Assembly: GCA_043811005.1 (NCBI GenBank)
Contig: JBDRNO010000284.1
Coordinates: 1 to 22,713, forward strand
Origin: JBDRNO01 sp043811005
GTDB lineage: Bacteria; Bacteroidota; Bacteroidia; NORP154
DNA length: 22,713 nucleotides
Direction of reading: 5' to 3'
This document shows, piece after piece, positions 1 through 7,039 of the stretch (positions within the stretch are counted from its first letter, which is position 1; each line of letters starts with the position of its first letter). The notes beneath the pieces were generated by a model. It was not told where the DNA came from. It saw only the letters and a list, made by a program, of their open reading frames with translations, and did no database searches. Position numbers and translations under genes: made by a program.

Positions 1-1324
1 ACTTAACCACAAACCTCGCAGTCTGCCGGGTTCTTTGCTCTACCAGTATTTTTTTTTCCTTTGTAACTCTGTCAATGGTTGGCTGGTCGTAATGGCGGAT
101 GGTGATCAACTCAAGGTTTTCATTATACAGAACCTTAAAATCCCACTGTAGTTTATCTATAAGCTGGGGCAACTTGCTCTTATCATCATCAACGCAAACG
201 GAAAAGCTGATGGCTGAGTGCTGCATCATATTAACCTTAATGCCGTATTTGGCAAAATGCCCGAAGATATCGCTCAGATTTTCTTCAACGATAAAAGAAA
301 AATCCCTGGGAGAGATTGAAATAAGTACCTGATTGACCTTGAAAATAAAAGAGGGGATAGCGTGAGCAGTTGCTGCTTCAACAGCCGGAAGGTCTTTTTC
401 ATTGGTAATCAACGTTCCCTTTTCACCAGGTGAATAAAATGATTTTACCCATAATGGAATGCTTTTGTTTTGAAGGGGTTTAATTGTTTTAGGATGCAAA
501 ACCTTTGCGCCAAAAAAAGATAATTCTATCGCTTCATGATACGATATTGCATCCAGCTTTTGAGTCTCGTCAAACCATTTGGGGTCGGCATTCAGCACCC
601 CGGGAACATCCTTCCAGATGACCACTTCCACGGCATCAAGTAAACTTGCTATGATTGCTGCTGTATAATCCGATCCCTCCCTGCCCAGTGTGGTTGTGTA
701 ATTATCCGGGGTAGCTCCGATAAATCCCTGAGTTACAATTACCCTTCTTCCCATAGTACCTCCACGGTTTTGATAATCCTGGAGGTCTTGGGGAATAAAA
801 TGTTTATGAAAAGCCGCTTTAATAAGCTTTTCAGTCAACTCCCAGTCAACTTTTGCTTCTCGCCAGGTACTGTCAGTCTTTAAAAAGTCCCTGACATCCA
901 TCCATTTATTTGCCACACCGGCTTGGTTCAACCATGCACTTACAATTTTTGTTGAAAGAAGCTCCCCGGCGGATACTATCTGGTCATATTCAAAATCATG
1001 ATCCTTTTTCGGCTTTTTCTCAATTCTCCGTTCAATCTCCAAAAATGTATTATAAACTTCATCATATATCTTATGATTTTTGTCTGAAAATAATTTTTTT
1101 ATAATATCAAAATGAAAGGCTTTAATTTCCGTTAAAATCTCTCCGGCATTCCCTTCCCTATAAAAAGATGCCCGGGTTAATCTCTCAATGGCATTAGTGG
1201 TTTTTCCCATCGCAGAAACAACCACAACAATATTGCTGTTGCTATATGATGTTAAAATATCTGCAACATTCTTAACTGCTTCTGCATCTTTTACAGAAGC
1301 GCCACCGAACTTGAATACCTTCAT
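1..1324 (-). CDS. lysC: Aspartokinase (monofunctional), 3' end outside the window
   Basis: The product phosphorylates L-aspartate with ATP, the first step to lysine, threonine, methionine and diaminopimelate, in the cytosol. The minus strand is open from the ATG at 1324 to the window edge (441 codons seen). It begins MKVFKFGGASVKDAE, the N-terminal KFGG(A/T)SV signature of amino-acid kinases. SAMGKTTNAIERL follows at about residue 40, and GREGSDYTA, the nucleotide-binding signature, at residues 214-222. Residues from about 330 (VLISISPRDFSF, then KVNMMQHSAIS) look like the tandem ACT region that usually gives feedback control. The reading frame was checked at several points and shows no break. 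No homoserine dehydrogenase domain is seen, but the end is missing. Such kinases are about 440 aa in Bacteroidota, so the stop probably lies just outside. The gene diverges from fbp, and its start lies 3 nt from one arm of an inverted repeat. The kinase call is firm; a fused C-terminal domain cannot be excluded. Confidence 0.93.
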   Translation of the reverse strand, partial: MKVFKFGGASVKDAEAVKNVADILTSYSNSNIVVVVSAMGKTTNAIERLTRASFYREGNAGEILTEIKAFHFDIIKKLFSDKNHKIYDEVYNTFLEIERRIEKKPKKDHDFEYDQIVSAGELLSTKIVSAWLNQAGVANKWMDVRDFLKTDSTWREAKVDWELTEKLIKAAFHKHFIPQDLQDYQNRGGTMGRRVIVTQGFIGATPDNYTTTLGREGSDYTAAIIASLLDAVEVVIWKDVPGVLNADPKWFDETQKLDAISYHEAIELSFFGAKVLHPKTIKPLQNKSIPLWVKSFYSPGEKGTLITNEKDLPAVEAATAHAIPSFIFKVNQVLISISPRDFSFIVEENLSDIFGHFAKYGIKVNMMQHSAISFSVCVDDDKSKLPQLIDKLQWDFKVLYNENLELITIRHYDQPTIDRVTKEKKILVEQRTRQTARFVVK

Positions 1325-1327
1325 AAT

Positions 1328-1440
1328 ATTACATAATTTGGACAAGCTAAAGTAAATATTTTCAATGGTTTATTCTCAAAATGAATTATTTTTGAAAAAT
1401 AATATCCATGTTTGGTCCTGACTTGTCCAAATTATGTAAT
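1328..1440. repeat. Perfect 19-bp inverted repeat between two divergent genes
   Basis: ATTACATAATTTGGACAAG at 1328-1346 recurs as its exact reverse complement at 1422-1440, with 75 bp between. Each arm therefore reads CTTGTCCAAATTATGTAAT towards the gene it precedes: 3 nt before the lysC start and 90 nt before the fbp start. Inside the loop there is a second perfect palindrome, 9 bp each side of one base, at 1385-1403. No direct repeat is seen at the outer edges. It could be a pair of operators for a shared regulator, a duplicated promoter piece, or a small non-autonomous element. The repeat is plain in the sequence; its role is unknown. Confidence 0.85.
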
Positions 1441-1444
1441 TTTG
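1411..1444 (+). promoter_or_regulatory. Candidate Bacteroidota-type promoter for fbp
   Basis: TAATTTTG at 1437-1444 matches the TAnnTTTG -7 element of Bacteroidota sigma factors. A TTTG at 1411-1414 could be the -33 element, but the 22-nt spacing is slightly longer than the usual 19-20. The -7 box overlaps the end of the right arm of the inverted repeat, so a protein bound there would block it. Matches to this loose motif also occur by chance in AT-rich DNA, hence low confidence. Confidence 0.3.
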
Positions 1445-1530
1445 TTTGAAAATTTTTACTTAAATTTATGTCATGAGGAAACTCCTGACAACACTTTAAA
1501 TATTTAAAAAACTTTATAAATCTAAAAATC

Positions 1531-2562
1531 ATGAACCGAAACATTGAAAATGTCAGAACTCTCGTAGAATTTATTAGTGAAAGTCAGGCGGGTCATAAGG
1601 ATGCCAGGGGTGAGTTAACAAGGATATTAAATGATATCGGGATAGCATCAAAAATTGTTAATAGAGAAGTTAATAAAGCAGGACTGGTTGATATTTTAGG
1701 AGAGGTAGATTCTATAAACATCCAGGGTGAGATTGTAAAGAAGCTGGATATTTATGCCAATGACCGTTTTAAAGCAGCGTTGAAAGCGGGAAGGCAGGTC
1801 AGCGCAATAGCTTCCGAAGAAATTGAAAATATCATACAGTTTGATAATGAAACATCGAGAGAAGCAAAATATATTGTGACAATTGACCCGTTAGACGGCT
1901 CATCAAATATTGATGTAAATGTTTCAGTCGGCACCATTTTTGCAATTTACCGGAGAATTTCATCATCCGGTCCGGCAACAACAGAAGACTTTTTACAACC
2001 CGGAACAAACATTGTGGCTGCCGGATATATAATTTACGGTTCCTCATCCATGTTGGTTTATTCAACCGGTAATGGAGTTAACGGTTTTACATTAGATCCC
2101 TCTATTGGTGTTTATTGTTTATCTCACCCTGACTTAACGATTCCCGAAAGCGGAAAAATTTATTCAATCAATGAAGGTTATTATGTACACTTTCAGGAAG
2201 GTGTAAAAAAGTATATCAAATATTGCCAGGTGGTAGATGAATCAACCAACCGCCCATATTCTCTAAGGTATATCGGCTCGGCAGTTGCTGATTTTCATAG
2301 AAACCTGATAAAAGGCGGTATTTTCATATATCCTAAAACCGCTTCCTCACCAAATGGAAAACTGCGTTTGTTATACGAATGTAATCCTCTTGCATTCCTT
2401 GTTGAACAAGCAGGCGGGAAAGCCACTGACGGTTACAAAAGGATTTTAGAGATCAAACCGGAATCAATACATCAAAGAACCCCGCTCTTTATCGGTTCTG
2501 TTGGAATGGTTGAAAAAGCAGAGGAGTTTTTGAGAGAATATTCGGCTGTGGAGGTGTTATAA
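1531..2562 (+). CDS. fbp: Fructose-1,6-bisphosphatase, class I
   Basis: The enzyme hydrolyses fructose 1,6-bisphosphate to fructose 6-phosphate and phosphate, the committed step of gluconeogenesis, in the cytosol. The 343-residue product has the usual class I length. Visible signatures are the metal-site pair SEE (95-97), the metal-binding loop DPLDGSSNID (119-128), GYIIYGSSSMLVYSTG (165-180), the substrate-binding stretch YIGSAVADFHRNL (247-259) and KLRLLYECNP (277-286), where E283 is the expected metal ligand. The start was chosen because MNRNIENVRTLVEF aligns with the beginning of the family and no earlier in-frame ATG is near. It has no obvious Shine-Dalgarno sequence, which is normal in this phylum. 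It diverges from lysC across a 207-bp gap carrying an inverted repeat. Nothing appears damaged. Confidence 0.97.
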   Translation: MNRNIENVRTLVEFISESQAGHKDARGELTRILNDIGIASKIVNREVNKAGLVDILGEVDSINIQGEIVKKLDIYANDRFKAALKAGRQVSAIASEEIENIIQFDNETSREAKYIVTIDPLDGSSNIDVNVSVGTIFAIYRRISSSGPATTEDFLQPGTNIVAAGYIIYGSSSMLVYSTGNGVNGFTLDPSIGVYCLSHPDLTIPESGKIYSINEGYYVHFQEGVKKYIKYCQVVDESTNRPYSLRYIGSAVADFHRNLIKGGIFIYPKTASSPNGKLRLLYECNPLAFLVEQAGGKATDGYKRILEIKPESIHQRTPLFIGSVGMVEKAEEFLREYSAVEVL

Positions 2563-2717
2563 AGGATAACGTCAGGGCTATGGTCCGTGGTGTCAAAGAA
2601 CTACGTCTCCATCCCCGGAAACATCCTATTTTTGAAAGCGCTAAAGCACGAATATTCTCGTAAACCGCAATGGATTATAGCTCGCTGTTATTATCTTTTG
2701 CTCTCATTCTTCCGAAT

Positions 2718-3668
2718 ATGAAAATTAAAAAATTCCTGAATTACAAATTGCTGTCTGTATTTCTTCTCATACTAACATCCTGTGGATCAAATGGACAAGA
2801 AAATGCTTCTAAAACCCCATCACAAACGGTAAGCAAAACACTCCCAATTAGTATCCCTGATAGTCTTATTAAACCACTAAGAACTCTTATTGATTCTTCC
2901 CTTCAACTTTCACTTGAGCGTGCAATAAATAACAATTCAAAATGGAGATCACTGGCATCTCGAAAAAAAATAGGGATTGGGCTGGTGGACTTGCGTGATG
3001 AGAAAAACGTAAAATTTGCCCGGATTAATGGAAGTGAGATGATGTATGCGGCAAGTCTTCCAAAAATTGCCATATTATTAGCTGCAATGGATGCCATTGA
3101 AAAGGAAGAATTAAAAGAAACGGAAGAAATAAAAAATGATCTGCGTTTAATGATTGGTAAATCTGATAATGCTGCATCTACCAGAATGATTGACCTCCTG
3201 GGATATGACAAAATTGAAAATACTTTAACTGACTCAATATATGGATTGTATGACGAAGAGTATGGAGGAGGATTATGGGTCGGCAAAAGATATGCAAAAA
3301 CTGGAGACAAACACCCGGATCCCATAAAAGGACTTAGTCATGCGGCATCTGCCACCCAGGTTTGCAGATTTTATTATTTGCTGGTCTTTGGCAAACTGGT
3401 TAATTATGAAAGGTCAAAACAAATGCTGGATATTATGACCAACCCGAAATTACATCACAAGTTTGTTAATACTTTGGAAAAAATAGCGCCAAAAGCAAAA
3501 TTTTTCAGAAAATCAGGTACATGGCGGAATTATCATTCGGATTCAGTACTGGTGTGGGGCCCAAAAAGAAAATATATACTGGTTGCCTTAATTGAAGACG
3601 AAGGCGGTGAACAAATACTGCGACAGTTGGCTTTGGTGGTTGATAATCTTCTTAAAGTAAAGGAATAA
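2718..3668 (+). CDS. Lipoprotein serine hydrolase, class A beta-lactamase-like
   Basis: This is probably an exported serine hydrolase of the beta-lactamase/transpeptidase superfamily; its substrate is unknown. From the ATG at 2718 the product is 316 aa and opens with a lipoprotein signal, MKIKKFLNYKLLSVFLLILTSC, with lipidation expected at C22. An earlier in-frame ATG at 2670 would put 16 residues before this signal and was not preferred. The three catalytic motifs are in order: SLPK (S113, K116), SDN (149-151) and KSGT (265-268). No clear glutamate of the class A omega loop was identified, so true beta-lactamase activity is doubtful; a cell-wall or unknown ester/amide hydrolase is equally possible. 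The stop lies 3 nt before the next start, so it is probably cotranscribed with the transporter-like gene. A second, distant relative lies at 7040-8302. Confidence 0.85.
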   Translation: MKIKKFLNYKLLSVFLLILTSCGSNGQENASKTPSQTVSKTLPISIPDSLIKPLRTLIDSSLQLSLERAINNNSKWRSLASRKKIGIGLVDLRDEKNVKFARINGSEMMYAASLPKIAILLAAMDAIEKEELKETEEIKNDLRLMIGKSDNAASTRMIDLLGYDKIENTLTDSIYGLYDEEYGGGLWVGKRYAKTGDKHPDPIKGLSHAASATQVCRFYYLLVFGKLVNYERSKQMLDIMTNPKLHHKFVNTLEKIAPKAKFFRKSGTWRNYHSDSVLVWGPKRKYILVALIEDEGGEQILRQLALVVDNLLKVKE

Positions 3669-3671
3669 GTA

Positions 3672-6509
3672 TTGATGAAATTTTTAAACCGTTTTATATT
3701 AAGATCATTTGACATCCGAAAGGGGGAGTTTGTTCCTGCTATTTTATTGCAGTTGAATATCTTTTTAATCATTTTAACCTTCATTACGTTAAAGCCAACC
3801 GTTAACTCATTATTCTTATCGAAGTTCAGCGTTCAACAATTACCTTATGCTTTTATCCTGTTGGCGGTCTTTGCAGGCATTGTATCGTTGTTTTACTCGA
3901 AGATTTTATCCAAAATCTCATTGAGTAAAATGATGATGTACACTAATGGGTCCGGAATATTATTTCTAATTGGGTTTGGAATACTATTACAATTAAGAAT
4001 TGCAGAAGAGATAGTTCTTTATTTGCTTTACATCTGGCTTTCTGTTTTTGTGGCGCTTGCTTCATCGCAATTTTGGATACTGACCAACATAGTTTTCAGT
4101 GTCCGGGAAGCCAAAAGACTATTTGGTTTTATCGGGGCGGGCGCTATTGCCGGAGGCATAATGGGAGGTTATCTCGCCAGTATTCTGGCAAATATAATCA
4201 GCAGCAAAAACATAATGTTTATAGCTGCCATATTCCTTGTTTTTTGCCTCCCGATTACTAATTCCTTATGGCGAAATCATGTTCTTCCAAAACTGACTCA
4301 TTTCCAGCAAAAAAAACGAATACCGGGAATTGCTTCAAATCCCATTGCGATCATTAAAAAATCAAGATATCTTTCTTTGATAGCAGGAATTGTAGGGTTA
4401 GGGGTTGTGGTATCAAAATTGGTGGATTATCAATTCAGCGCTATCGTGACGTCAAAAATAAATAACCCGGATGATCTGACGGCATTCTTTGGTTTCTGGT
4501 TCTCTACATTCAACGTGATTTCTCTCGTTATACAGCTATTTCTTACCAGGAGAGTCGTTGGTGTATACGGTGTGGGTGTTTCATTATTAATATTGCCTGT
4601 CGGCATTTCCATTGCTACCCTTCTGTTGCTGTTCCTGCCGGTGCTGTGGGTAGTCATATTCCTGCAATTAAATGACGCAAGTCTTAAAAATTCATTAAAC
4701 AGGACCGCTATAGAGTTGCTTTCATTACCAATCCCGATGGAAATAAAAAGCCGTGTTAAAACCTTTATTGACGTTTTTGTTGACAAGGGGGCAACAGGGA
4801 TAGCCGGGATACTATTGATTTTTGTCATAAATGGGCTTCAGTTACCCGCCATGTACATCAATCTGGCTATTCTTTTGCTTATCGCCTTCTGGATTCATCT
4901 GGCATATCAGATAAGGTTGGAATATCTCAAATCCCTTCAGGCAAAACTTTTGGATCTGAACGAGAATCAAGACAAACGTCATTTTGATATTTCCAATAAA
5001 TCTGTTTTTGAGGGAATAATAAAGATTCTGGAACTAGGCACCGAAAAGCAGGTTCTTTATATGCTAAAAAAAGTGCAGGAATTCAAGGATAAAAGGCTAT
5101 TCCCAAGTATTAAAAAACTGCTTATCCACAGCTCAGGGAAAATACGTGCAGCAGCTTTACAAAATCTATATTTGTATAAGCATCCCGTTATAGTTGATGA
5201 CGTAAAGCTAATGATTGAAGATACTGATCCGGATGTCAAGATACAAGCCATGGAATATCTTATTGCACACTCCCCTGAAAACCGCATTGCTTTAATTAAT
5301 GAATATATTGAAAATGAAGACCACAGAATCAATGGGGCGGCATTGTTAAGTCTTGCTATTCAATCAAGGAATAACCCGGAAATGAGAAAGATTTTCAAAA
5401 CTGTAAGCAGGATACAGGAAAAAATTGACTATTTGAAAGTGATCGATGATACCGGGCTCAAAGAGTCTTATAAGGCAAACATACTTTGTGCCATGGGGCA
5501 TGCCAACATACCACAATTTTATCCGTTTGTTCAACAAAAACTTGATGACAAAAACATTGAAGTAGCCAAAGAAGCGATTATGGCTGCGGGCAATACTTTG
5601 AGCCCATTCTTTATCGATCATTTATTGAATTGTTTGATGAATAATGACCTAAGAGACGTTGCTGCCGTGGCGCTTGCTAATTACGGTAAAGAAATAATCC
5701 ATTCATTGTCAGGTATAGTGAATAATCCGGAAACCAACGTTGAATTAGTTCGAAAACTGCCACTTATTATCGAAAAAATCGGGTCGCAGCCCTCAGTAGA
5801 CTTTTTATTTAAACTATTGCAATTTGAAGATGTTGCTGTTCGCCTGGAAGCGCTACGTTCATTGAATGAACTCAAGATAAAATTTCCATATATTGAAGTA
5901 AATAAAAAACCTGTTGTGAAGTTGATTATCGAAGAAGCCAATTTATACCTTGATACCCTTGGAGTGTTGTATGCGCAGAGCAATATTGATCCCAATGCTT
6001 TCACAATAAGTAATGAAAATCTACAAAACGATAGAATTCTTGATGCGAGAAAAAGCCTGATAGAATTACTTGAGAGAAGATTAGACGGGATACTGGAACG
6101 AATTTTCAGATTGCTCGGCTTGACATATCCGCCCCAGGAAATATTCCCGATATATGACGGAATAAGAAATAAAAATCCGGATTTCAGAGTCAATGCGGTA
6201 GAATTTTTAGACAATCTGTTGGAAATAAATCTGAAAAGAATTCTAATGCCAATTATAGAAACTGCCTTGATGGAAGAAATATCCAGAGAGGCAATTGAGA
6301 ATTTGGGTATTAATCTGCCGGATGATCATCAATGTTTCACCATGTTGATGGAAGGCAAGGATGTTAAAATCAAGATGGCTGTATTGTACCTGATCGCTCA
6401 GTTAGGTGATAAAAAGTTCCTTCCTTTAGTACAGCAATATATCACTTCTGATAATCAAAAGATAAAAGATTTTGCTTTAAGAACTTCCGATGCTTTAACC
6501 TGTTTTTAA
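3672..6509 (+). CDS. NTT/MFS-like membrane transporter fused to HEAT repeats
   Basis: The product is a 945-residue inner-membrane protein. Residues 20-415 hold about 11-12 hydrophobic segments, including VPAILLQLNIFLIILTFITL (21-40), LPYAFILLAVFAGIVSLFY (57-75), RLFGFIGAGAIAGGIMGGYL (149-168) and VSLLILPVGISIATLLLLFL (303-322). Their arrangement and glycine-rich helix resemble the ATP/ADP translocase (NTT, TLC) branch of the major facilitator fold. From about residue 440 to the end there are repeated amphipathic helix pairs of the HEAT type, such as SGKIRAAALQNLYLYKHPVI and DPDVKIQAMEYLIAHSPENR. No transported substrate can be named; nucleotide exchange is a family-level guess. It starts 3 nt after the serine hydrolase gene. 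A second ATG at 3675 is an equally good start. Its last codons run into a foreign gene fragment, so the C-terminus may be rearranged. Confidence 0.78.
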   Translation: MMKFLNRFILRSFDIRKGEFVPAILLQLNIFLIILTFITLKPTVNSLFLSKFSVQQLPYAFILLAVFAGIVSLFYSKILSKISLSKMMMYTNGSGILFLIGFGILLQLRIAEEIVLYLLYIWLSVFVALASSQFWILTNIVFSVREAKRLFGFIGAGAIAGGIMGGYLASILANIISSKNIMFIAAIFLVFCLPITNSLWRNHVLPKLTHFQQKKRIPGIASNPIAIIKKSRYLSLIAGIVGLGVVVSKLVDYQFSAIVTSKINNPDDLTAFFGFWFSTFNVISLVIQLFLTRRVVGVYGVGVSLLILPVGISIATLLLLFLPVLWVVIFLQLNDASLKNSLNRTAIELLSLPIPMEIKSRVKTFIDVFVDKGATGIAGILLIFVINGLQLPAMYINLAILLLIAFWIHLAYQIRLEYLKSLQAKLLDLNENQDKRHFDISNKSVFEGIIKILELGTEKQVLYMLKKVQEFKDKRLFPSIKKLLIHSSGKIRAAALQNLYLYKHPVIVDDVKLMIEDTDPDVKIQAMEYLIAHSPENRIALINEYIENEDHRINGAALLSLAIQSRNNPEMRKIFKTVSRIQEKIDYLKVIDDTGLKESYKANILCAMGHANIPQFYPFVQQKLDDKNIEVAKEAIMAAGNTLSPFFIDHLLNCLMNNDLRDVAAVALANYGKEIIHSLSGIVNNPETNVELVRKLPLIIEKIGSQPSVDFLFKLLQFEDVAVRLEALRSLNELKIKFPYIEVNKKPVVKLIIEEANLYLDTLGVLYAQSNIDPNAFTISNENLQNDRILDARKSLIELLERRLDGILERIFRLLGLTYPPQEIFPIYDGIRNKNPDFRVNAVEFLDNLLEINLKRILMPIIETALMEEISREAIENLGINLPDDHQCFTMLMEGKDVKIKMAVLYLIAQLGDKKFLPLVQQYITSDNQKIKDFALRTSDALTCF

Positions 6510-6673
6510 TACTCGGCATTACCGGACTTATCACACCTTTAGTTGTACAATCAAGTACAGTATGGAGAGAAATCCCTTTATCATTTGTGGCAATAATAGT
6601 GCTGTATGTGATGGCAAATGACTTTATCTCATCGGATAGCAAAATCCTTACGCGAATTGACGGAGAAATATAA
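6491..6673 (+). pseudogene. Internal fragment of a Na+/Ca2+ antiporter (CaCA family)
   Basis: Reading in the +2 frame from about 6491, the DNA encodes CFNLFLILGITGLITPL, then SSTVWREIPLSF, IIVLYVMAND and LTRIDGEI before TAA at 6671-6673. This pattern, with the FN-F-LG-(L/I)I-PL helix, the ST-(V/I)W-(R/K)EIP-(L/F) segment and an RIDG motif, is typical of the end of the first half of calcium/sodium antiporters related to YrbG. It is only about 60 codons of a protein that is normally over 300 aa; the N-terminal part and the whole second half are missing, and there is no start. The fragment overlaps the last 19 bases of the HEAT-fusion gene. It is best read as the remnant of a deletion or insertion. 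Identification is from memory of the family. Confidence 0.65.
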
Positions 6674-6691
6674 AAAATCATTGCTGTACGA

Positions 6692-6934
6692 CTAATGTTG
6701 CTTGCCGGGTTTTTTTTTCTCCTTACGAAGTGTTTGCTGTTCGGGAGCAGATTTCCACCACTTTTGGTGGTAGTGCTTTTCATGATCGTCAGGCAGTTTT
6801 TCCTCGTGGGGGAAAGTATTACGTTGGCGTTCAGTTTCCCACTTAGCAGGGTCGCGCTGCCTGCCACCTGCTAATGTCCCCACTATTCTCCCGATAATCC
6901 TTAGCATGCGCTTCATAAAACTTTCTTGCTTCAT
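6692..6934 (-). CDS. Small hypothetical protein, charged, 80 aa
   Basis: No family was recognised. The reading frame begins MKQESFMKRMLRIIGRIVGT, a basic start with a short hydrophobic stretch (residues 11-21). The rest is strongly hydrophilic, rich in K, E, H, Q and R, and includes WETERQRNTFPHEEKLPDD. The tail EKKKPGKQH is encoded across an A9/T9 run at 6710-6718. The gene lies 105 bp downstream of the serine hydrolase gene on the same strand, and a short dyad lies 22 nt before its start. Its G+C content looks higher than in the genes further left. Frames on the opposite strand are also partly open here, so it may not be a real gene. A second in-frame ATG 6 codons in is an alternative start. 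Confidence 0.4.
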   Translation of the reverse strand: MKQESFMKRMLRIIGRIVGTLAGGRQRDPAKWETERQRNTFPHEEKLPDDHEKHYHQKWWKSAPEQQTLRKEKKKPGKQH

Positions 6935-6955
6935 AGTTTGAATAGTTAGTGTTTT

Positions 6956-6979
6956 TGACGGTATCTTTTTGATCCGTCA
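6956..6979. promoter_or_regulatory. Short dyad upstream of the small minus-strand gene
   Basis: TGACGG at 6956-6961 pairs with CCGTCA at 6974-6979, and ATC/GAT extends the stem to 9 bp with one bulged T and a five-T loop. It lies 22 nt before the start of the small gene at 6934 and downstream of the hydrolase gene. On the plus strand it is followed by CTTTTAAAT, a weak T-tract, so it might end plus-strand transcripts; on the minus strand it has no T-tract. It could also be an operator. Confidence 0.3.
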
Positions 6980-7039
6980 CTTTTAAATATTTGGTTTAAT
7001 TTTTCTTATTCGTTTGTTTTCCGTGTTCATTGTGCAGGT

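Noticed and set aside
49..57. T9 run in aspartokinase as a slippage site
   Set aside because: It encodes lysines in an AT-rich essential gene; such A runs are common here and give no reason to expect switching.
2627..2634. TATTTTTG as a -7 promoter element for the lipoprotein hydrolase
   Set aside because: It matches TAnnTTTG, but no -33 partner is present and such matches are frequent in AT-rich DNA.
2580..2663. 27-codon reading frame between fbp and the lipoprotein hydrolase
   Set aside because: It has no recognisable product or start signal, and frames this short are expected by chance.
2670..2717. Upstream start for the lipoprotein hydrolase
   Set aside because: Starting at 2670 would bury the lipoprotein signal 16 residues inside the protein; the ATG at 2718 gives a normal signal peptide.
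6442..6867. Minus-strand open frame of 141 codons
   Set aside because: It runs antisense through the HEAT gene end and antiporter fragment, overlaps the better small-gene frame, and its product has no recognisable features.
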